Below the pieces are notes generated by a model, which worked only from the letters and a program-made list of their open reading frames with translations, did no database searches and was not told the origin of the DNA. Below are positions 59,834 through 64,000 of a stretch of 64,000 nt of DNA, piece after piece (positions within the stretch are counted from its first letter, which is position 1; the number at the start of each line of letters is the position of its first letter). Source of the DNA: Pseudobdellovibrionaceae bacterium. GTDB taxonomy: Bacteria > Bdellovibrionota > FAC87 > UBA2466 > JACKAF01. Location of the stretch: positions 310,001-374,000 of the forward strand of contig JACKAF010000004.1 of the NCBI GenBank assembly GCA_020635235.1, written 5' to 3'. Made by a program: the position numbers and the translations under genes.

Positions 59834-62743
59834 ATGAAAGGTCTTTTTCTTCTCTGTGCGGTTGTGTGCGCGTTTGGAGCTGCTGCGGACGAGGGCGTTG
59901 ACGATTTAGCGCAGCGCCTGCGCAAATGGGAGGCCGATCAGGCCAAAGCTCTTGTCGAAAGCTACAAAAAAAACGACGTCCCGCTTGGTAGCGTAGATGC
60001 CATTGAAAAATATGAAAAAGAAGTCGACGACTGGCTGACTGAACAGATTGGCTATCTCAACGAGGCGGAGGAAGTCCCTGTTTCGCTAGATGCAGCAAAG
60101 TCCTACGCCTACGCGGAGGCGCAGAGACGTAAAGCTTTGATTCCCTCCTGGAACAAGGCCCGCAACGAAGCGTTCAATCGTTATTATGCACGCATCCAGG
60201 AAACGAGGTCCTCTAAGCTTGAGCAAATGAACCGCGATCTGCGTGCGGCACTTAGACAGGAACGCCGCTATGGTTCTCGCTACGCGTATCGTGCTCCTGA
60301 ACTTCCGGCGGCGTTGAACTTTACCAATGAAGCCGGCTATCGAAGTTTTCCCACGCTAATGGAAGAAGCCTGGGAGGCCGAGAAAAAGCGACGAGACAGT
60401 AGTTACACGAGTTTGGCACTCTTACTGCCCGAGAACGCGCCGGCGCCTGTTGATATTGGGGAACCCCCCGTGGAAAAGAAGCCCGAACCCCCACCAGCGC
60501 CGGAGCCTCCACCTGTAGCGACGGAAAAGACCTTAGGGAATGCCGAGGGGGAAGGCCCAAAAGCGGCTTCCGGTGAAGAGAAGAAAGAAGCCCCCCCAGC
60601 TCCTAAAGTCGAAAAGAGCGAGCCGAAACCCGAACCCTTTCAATGGGCAAAATACAAAGGCAAGCCGGTGCAGATAGAACTGCGCTGGAATGGCAAGACT
60701 ATTCCCGATACCCGGACGCTCAATGGCTTGTCGGATCGCGTGAATAAAGTCCTCGTGGGCGAGGATGTGAGCGAGTTTAAATATTCAAACGAAGGGAATA
60801 TATATTACGGTGAAGGTGTACTCACGCTGAACTTTTTCACGGTTGAAATTGAGAAAAAGAAAGAGCGCGTGGTCGATCGAAACGCCCCCCTCATTCCCAA
60901 AGGAAACGGTACGTTCGAGTACCAATACAAAGAACAGGTTGTGGAGAGCAAGGTTAGCCACGAGCTCGATGAGTACGGAAAGGCTTTGTATGCCTACAAA
61001 GTGAAAGAGCAAGTGGTCAAACGCTGGCACGAACGGCTGATGGCCATCCACCGAGCCAAAGTTGCAGAGCTTGCGAAGCTCATCTTGCCTTTTCGGGGGC
61101 GTAGGCCCCCGCGGCCCTCGGTCGTGGAGGAAGCCACTGAAGAGGAAAAACCTCGCGATGCCTCGGGGCTTCCCTTTGCGATGGTCGACTGGCACGGGCG
61201 CGATCTCATTAAGAACGGGTTTTCCATCGTTGATTGGGAAGGGCACATTGCAAACCCAGCTTTCAAGATCTTTATCCGCCCCAAAGAGGGTGCCCGCCTT
61301 CCTCTGGACGTAACTATCAAATCAACTGCCTCACGAGTGTACTTTAGTAACCCTTCTTCGGTAGGAAAGTCCGGTCCCAGAAAAACGATAAGTCTTCGGG
61401 CCGCCGACGAGTGGCAGAGTTTTTATGTTTCGATCTGGCCGGATCGTGATGGGAAGAACGAGGAGCACGAACTCAGTATCGAATACAACTTTGGCGGAGA
61501 AAAAACAGCCACGGTGAAAATGTTCGTCCTCGATCAGGACAAGGATGTACAGTGGCAAGACTCCCCGGTCATTTCACCTGTAAAAAACCTGGCCTATTTG
61601 CAGCAACCCAAGGAGAAACCTTTTTTGCAGCGCGGGTTCCCATTTGTAACGGAAGAACCTTTTTCGGTGAAGGCACCTTGGCCCTTCACCATTACTTTGG
61701 ATTACACGCTCGATAAGTCGGGGTATTTCCGCGATGAAAATGAGGTGAACCCCACTGTGGATAAGGTCGTGCAGTTGGCGGTTAACGATTGGGCCTACTT
61801 CATAGACGACATGTCGTACCGGGATCTGCCTGCGGGTAGCGAGGTTACTGAGATTCAAAGACACGCGAGCGATAAGAAAGCGAAATTCGAACACACAAAC
61901 CGCTATACGGTGAAGGATTTTGTTCTCTATTTTGTCGGTGCGGACACGCTCAATCGTCCGCACGCGCAGGCGGGTGCGCGGGGCGCGACTCTGGAGAGTG
62001 TCGGGAGCAATGCGGACAAATTGTGCCGCACGGGGCAGGTGCTGGTGGAAGGCATTACGGCTCGGGCTGGTATCTCTTTGAACTCCAACTCTGACGACTG
62101 GTGGCAGTTTACCCACTCTGAACGTGAGCCAGGCGAGTTGTATTCGTACCTGATTCACGAAGTGGGCCACCCGCTTTTTGCTTACCCGACCTATCCAAAC
62201 TGGGCGCTATGGTCGCCGACCAGCGGGCTAAAGAGTGAGCGCTTGTTAGACCTTAAGGTTGCCGACTACGCGGGTGAAATCCTCTATGTCGATCAGGGGG
62301 ATCACCTACCGGATGCGATTGACAAGGCAAGCCGCAAGCAGGCTTTCGGAGCTGTCGAAGGCCGCGAACCAAAGGCGGACCTGATGCCTCAGCGCCGTTG
62401 GATCGTCACCAAGCTCGATCTGTTACTCATGCAGGCAGTAGGTTACAAACTGAAGCGCACCTCGGCACTAGAACCGCTAAAACTCGAAACTAAAGAGCTT
62501 GCTGAGGCCTCTGTGGGGAAGGCCTATCGCGATGGCATGCGCGCTAGCGGAGGGATCCCGTACTATTATTGGGATATCGCAGTAGGGAAACTGCCGCCTG
62601 GGATGCACTTGGATTCCTATACTGGCACCATTCATGGCACACCCACTAGATCAGGTACCTACGACTTTATCGTTCGGGTTTTCGATTACGATAATGCTGA
62701 CGGCATTGGTCTAGCGCATGCGACCCAGCTAGTAGTTAATTAG
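59834..62743 (+). CDS. Large secreted putative metallopeptidase with novel domain and Ig-like C-terminus
   Basis: 969 residues, signal peptide (MKGLFLLCAVVCAFGAAA). Residues about 20-200 are helical, 205-265 Pro/Glu/Lys-rich, 277-335 one copy of the shared module (VQIELRWNGK, VGEDVSEFKY, LTLNFF). Residues 775-779 are HEVGH in a context (YLIHEVGHPLFAYPTY) fitting a zinc metallopeptidase; a third ligand is not certain. The C-terminal 90 residues match the putative Ig (He_PIG) pattern, with YYYWDIAVGKLPPGMHLDSY and GTIHGTPTRSGTYDF. GGGGGA precedes the ATG. Same operon as the 1140-residue protein. Confidence 0.82.
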   Translation: MKGLFLLCAVVCAFGAAADEGVDDLAQRLRKWEADQAKALVESYKKNDVPLGSVDAIEKYEKEVDDWLTEQIGYLNEAEEVPVSLDAAKSYAYAEAQRRKALIPSWNKARNEAFNRYYARIQETRSSKLEQMNRDLRAALRQERRYGSRYAYRAPELPAALNFTNEAGYRSFPTLMEEAWEAEKKRRDSSYTSLALLLPENAPAPVDIGEPPVEKKPEPPPAPEPPPVATEKTLGNAEGEGPKAASGEEKKEAPPAPKVEKSEPKPEPFQWAKYKGKPVQIELRWNGKTIPDTRTLNGLSDRVNKVLVGEDVSEFKYSNEGNIYYGEGVLTLNFFTVEIEKKKERVVDRNAPLIPKGNGTFEYQYKEQVVESKVSHELDEYGKALYAYKVKEQVVKRWHERLMAIHRAKVAELAKLILPFRGRRPPRPSVVEEATEEEKPRDASGLPFAMVDWHGRDLIKNGFSIVDWEGHIANPAFKIFIRPKEGARLPLDVTIKSTASRVYFSNPSSVGKSGPRKTISLRAADEWQSFYVSIWPDRDGKNEEHELSIEYNFGGEKTATVKMFVLDQDKDVQWQDSPVISPVKNLAYLQQPKEKPFLQRGFPFVTEEPFSVKAPWPFTITLDYTLDKSGYFRDENEVNPTVDKVVQLAVNDWAYFIDDMSYRDLPAGSEVTEIQRHASDKKAKFEHTNRYTVKDFVLYFVGADTLNRPHAQAGARGATLESVGSNADKLCRTGQVLVEGITARAGISLNSNSDDWWQFTHSEREPGELYSYLIHEVGHPLFAYPTYPNWALWSPTSGLKSERLLDLKVADYAGEILYVDQGDHLPDAIDKASRKQAFGAVEGREPKADLMPQRRWIVTKLDLLLMQAVGYKLKRTSALEPLKLETKELAEASVGKAYRDGMRASGGIPYYYWDIAVGKLPPGMHLDSYTGTIHGTPTRSGTYDFIVRVFDYDNADGIGLAHATQLVVN

Positions 62744-63641
62744 CAGGGGTTTGGATGCGTTGGAGTAGTTCCCGAGCGTAGCGGTTGTGGGGATCAATTT
62801 GAATAGCCTGTTCTGCCTCGCGGGCGGCTCGCTCGGTGCTTCCGGCCTGCAAAAAAGCGTTAGCCAGGTCTGTTTTTGCAATACTGTAGCTTTTCGCATC
62901 CAGTTTGCTTCCGGATTTTTCAAACTGTTCGCGTTGCTGATCTGCGTGTTTTTGAAAACGATCGACGGCCTCTTCCGTCTGGCCGGCGTTCAAATAGGCC
63001 GCACCCGCCATTACCGGATCTTTGGCTAGATCGGGGTTACTTTCAATTTTGTCGAGCGCGGCTTCTGCCTTCCCTTGGCGCAATTGCACATCGGCGAGAG
63101 CCATCGCGGCCTGAGAGTCGGCGGGCAAAGTGCGCAGTAAGGCCTCTGCCTCGGCCAATGTCCCCTGCCGAGAATGTAGTTCGACCAATCCCGCTAAGGC
63201 ATCGCCGTTGTCAGGATTCGCTTGAGCGGCAGCGGTCAGGTACTGTAGTGCGGGACCGGGTTCTTCAAAAACATCCATGTGCATCGCGCCGAGCTGAGTT
63301 AGTAGTTCACTGTTGTTTGGATCTTTCTCCAAGGCCTGCTTCAGTATGCGAATGCCTTCTTCCCCTTTGCCGGAGTTCCAAAGCTTAGTCGCCTCAATGA
63401 GCTCCTTGGAGTGCGGCTCCTCGGGGGGTGAGGTCGGTTCGGGGTTCGGCTTTGCCGATGCCAGAGGTGTCTTCTTTTCCTCGATGGGGGCGCTTTCTAC
63501 CGCCGGGGTGGTGGCTGCTACGGGGGCGACTGATTCCGTTTCCTCCACGGCGACGGGGAGCGGACGCGGCTTGTCGTTCAATTTGAAAGCGACATAGCCG
63601 ACAGCGATTCCCAAGAACACAAAAATGGCGAGTTTTTTCAT
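62736..63641 (-). CDS. Membrane-anchored TPR protein
   Basis: 301 residues. N-terminal signal anchor (MKKLAIFVFLGIAVGYVAF), a Pro/Ala/Glu-rich linker to about residue 85, then about five to six TPR repeats (LWNSGKGEEGIRILKQALEK, NNSELLTQLGAMHMDVFE, GDALAGLVELHSRQGTLAEA, LRQGKAEAALDKIE, AYLNAGQTEEAVDRF, ANAFLQAGSTERAAREAEQA). Likely periplasmic adaptor for envelope complexes. GAGG 7 nt upstream of the ATG. Last 8 nt overlap the 969-residue protein gene on the other strand. Confidence 0.88.
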   Translation of the reverse strand: MKKLAIFVFLGIAVGYVAFKLNDKPRPLPVAVEETESVAPVAATTPAVESAPIEEKKTPLASAKPNPEPTSPPEEPHSKELIEATKLWNSGKGEEGIRILKQALEKDPNNSELLTQLGAMHMDVFEEPGPALQYLTAAAQANPDNGDALAGLVELHSRQGTLAEAEALLRTLPADSQAAMALADVQLRQGKAEAALDKIESNPDLAKDPVMAGAAYLNAGQTEEAVDRFQKHADQQREQFEKSGSKLDAKSYSIAKTDLANAFLQAGSTERAAREAEQAIQIDPHNRYARELLQRIQTPAN

Positions 63642-63716
63642 CCGAATACCTCGAGACCAAAGTAGTGAAGGCAACGCGCCATGTCAATGTCGACGGGTAG
63701 GGCTAGCCGCACTATT

Positions 63717-64000
63717 TTATCTAGTTAAATTGGTTACTTGGGAGTTATCAGGGCGGATCCGGCTCGGGCGAGTCCACAGAAAAGCTGCGACGACAATCCC
63801 ACAGGACGCGGCGAGGGCTTTCAGCGGCCAAAAGAAACTTTTGAAGATCAGGGCGTAGCCGAGAGAAAGGCCCAGGAAAAGAGTCGCTACTATCTTTGCG
63901 CGGAGACCAACTACTCCATGCTCGTTCCACTGAACAAGGATGGGTCCCAGCTGGCGGTGCTGTAGCAGCCAGCGGTGGAGGCGGCGAGATCCCTTGGAGT
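63717..64000 (-). CDS. YbaN/DUF454 family membrane protein, C-terminal part
   Basis: 93 codons of an open frame that runs off the right edge (in frame from 63998). The segment HRWLLQHRQLGPILVQW, followed by GLRAKIVATLFLGLSLGYAL, follows the DUF454 pattern (rWl..h...Gp.i..w......l.aK..A......s..y). Two hydrophobic helices are visible, one in the segment above and one near ALAASCGIVVAAFLW. Found by translating the edge region; the start lies outside the window. Function of YbaN proteins is unknown. Confidence 0.78.
   Translation of the reverse strand, partial: SKGSRRLHRWLLQHRQLGPILVQWNEHGVVGLRAKIVATLFLGLSLGYALIFKSFFWPLKALAASCGIVVAAFLWTRPSRIRPDNSQVTNLTR

Noticed and set aside
1..64000. tRNA, rRNA, CRISPR arrays, insertion sequences, integrases, phage genes
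   Set aside because: None seen on either strand; no direct repeats with regular spacers, no transposase motifs, and no base composition break.

Overview
The window is an ordinary chromosomal stretch of a Gram-negative bacterium. Genes are packed very tightly, about half of them on each strand. Many products carry Sec signal peptides or lipoboxes, and GTG and TTG starts are common. The mix of a SWIB/histone-like basic protein, a diadenylate cyclase domain protein, HD-GYP, lipoproteins with long Ig-like and delta-60 repeats, trypsin-like proteases and many large secreted proteins without recognisable family suggests a delta-proteobacterial or Bdellovibrionota-like lineage. This is inference from gene content; there is no rRNA or other decisive marker. 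I see no tRNA, rRNA, CRISPR, IS element, integrase or phage gene.

Layout. 0-5.4 kb: C-terminal part of topA, then a minus-strand group (flap-type 5'-3' exonuclease, exonuclease III, metallo-beta-lactamase-fold hydrolase) and a secreted protein. 5.5-9.4 kb: stress genes, namely msrA, a Spy-like/ECF sigma/anti-sigma operon with a promoter resembling an ECF autoregulation site, a flavodoxin fusion and a SpeD-like decarboxylase. 9.5-18.8 kb: single genes (acyltransferase-cNMP fusion, Smr, SWIB, Tyr-rich secreted protein, Bax inhibitor family, fatty acid hydroxylase, DsbA-like isomerase, PEBP, ferredoxin reductase-like, lipoprotein). 18.8-23.9 kb: a four-gene sugar operon (Gfo/Idh/MocA dehydrogenase, TIM-barrel isomerase, xylA, xylB). 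24-30.2 kb: RMD1/DUF155, secreted protein, glycosyltransferase, TM-helix mechanosensitive-type channel, HAD phosphatase, a CX11C repeat protein, glutaredoxin, Mpo1-like. 30.3-40.5 kb: secreted S1-type protease, secreted protein, DUF5522 miniprotein, diadenylate cyclase, DoxX, ThiL-like protein, Sel1-like protein, HD-GYP, EI24, outer-membrane-like protein.

40.5-48.3 kb: two large paralogous lipoproteins (Ig-like repeats followed by delta-60 repeats) on opposite sides of a lipoprotein trypsin-like protease. 48.4-62.7 kb: about 14 kb of almost exclusively secreted proteins of unknown family. Three of them (604, 1140 and 969 residues) share a roughly 60-residue domain that I do not recognise. One ends in an HEVGH metallopeptidase-like segment and a putative Ig domain. 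This is the best candidate for an undescribed extracytoplasmic system. 62.7-64 kb: TPR protein and the C-terminal part of a YbaN/DUF454 membrane protein.

Several start regions are unusual: a hairpin that buries the start of the diadenylate cyclase gene, a terminator U-tract that runs straight into the ATG of the exonuclease, and a possible hairpin over the Shine-Dalgarno of the ferredoxin reductase-like gene. Convergent genes abut or overlap at almost every junction. Two small genes, the DUF5522 gene (33688-33849) and the DUF454 fragment at the right edge, were found by translating the intergenic DNA directly.
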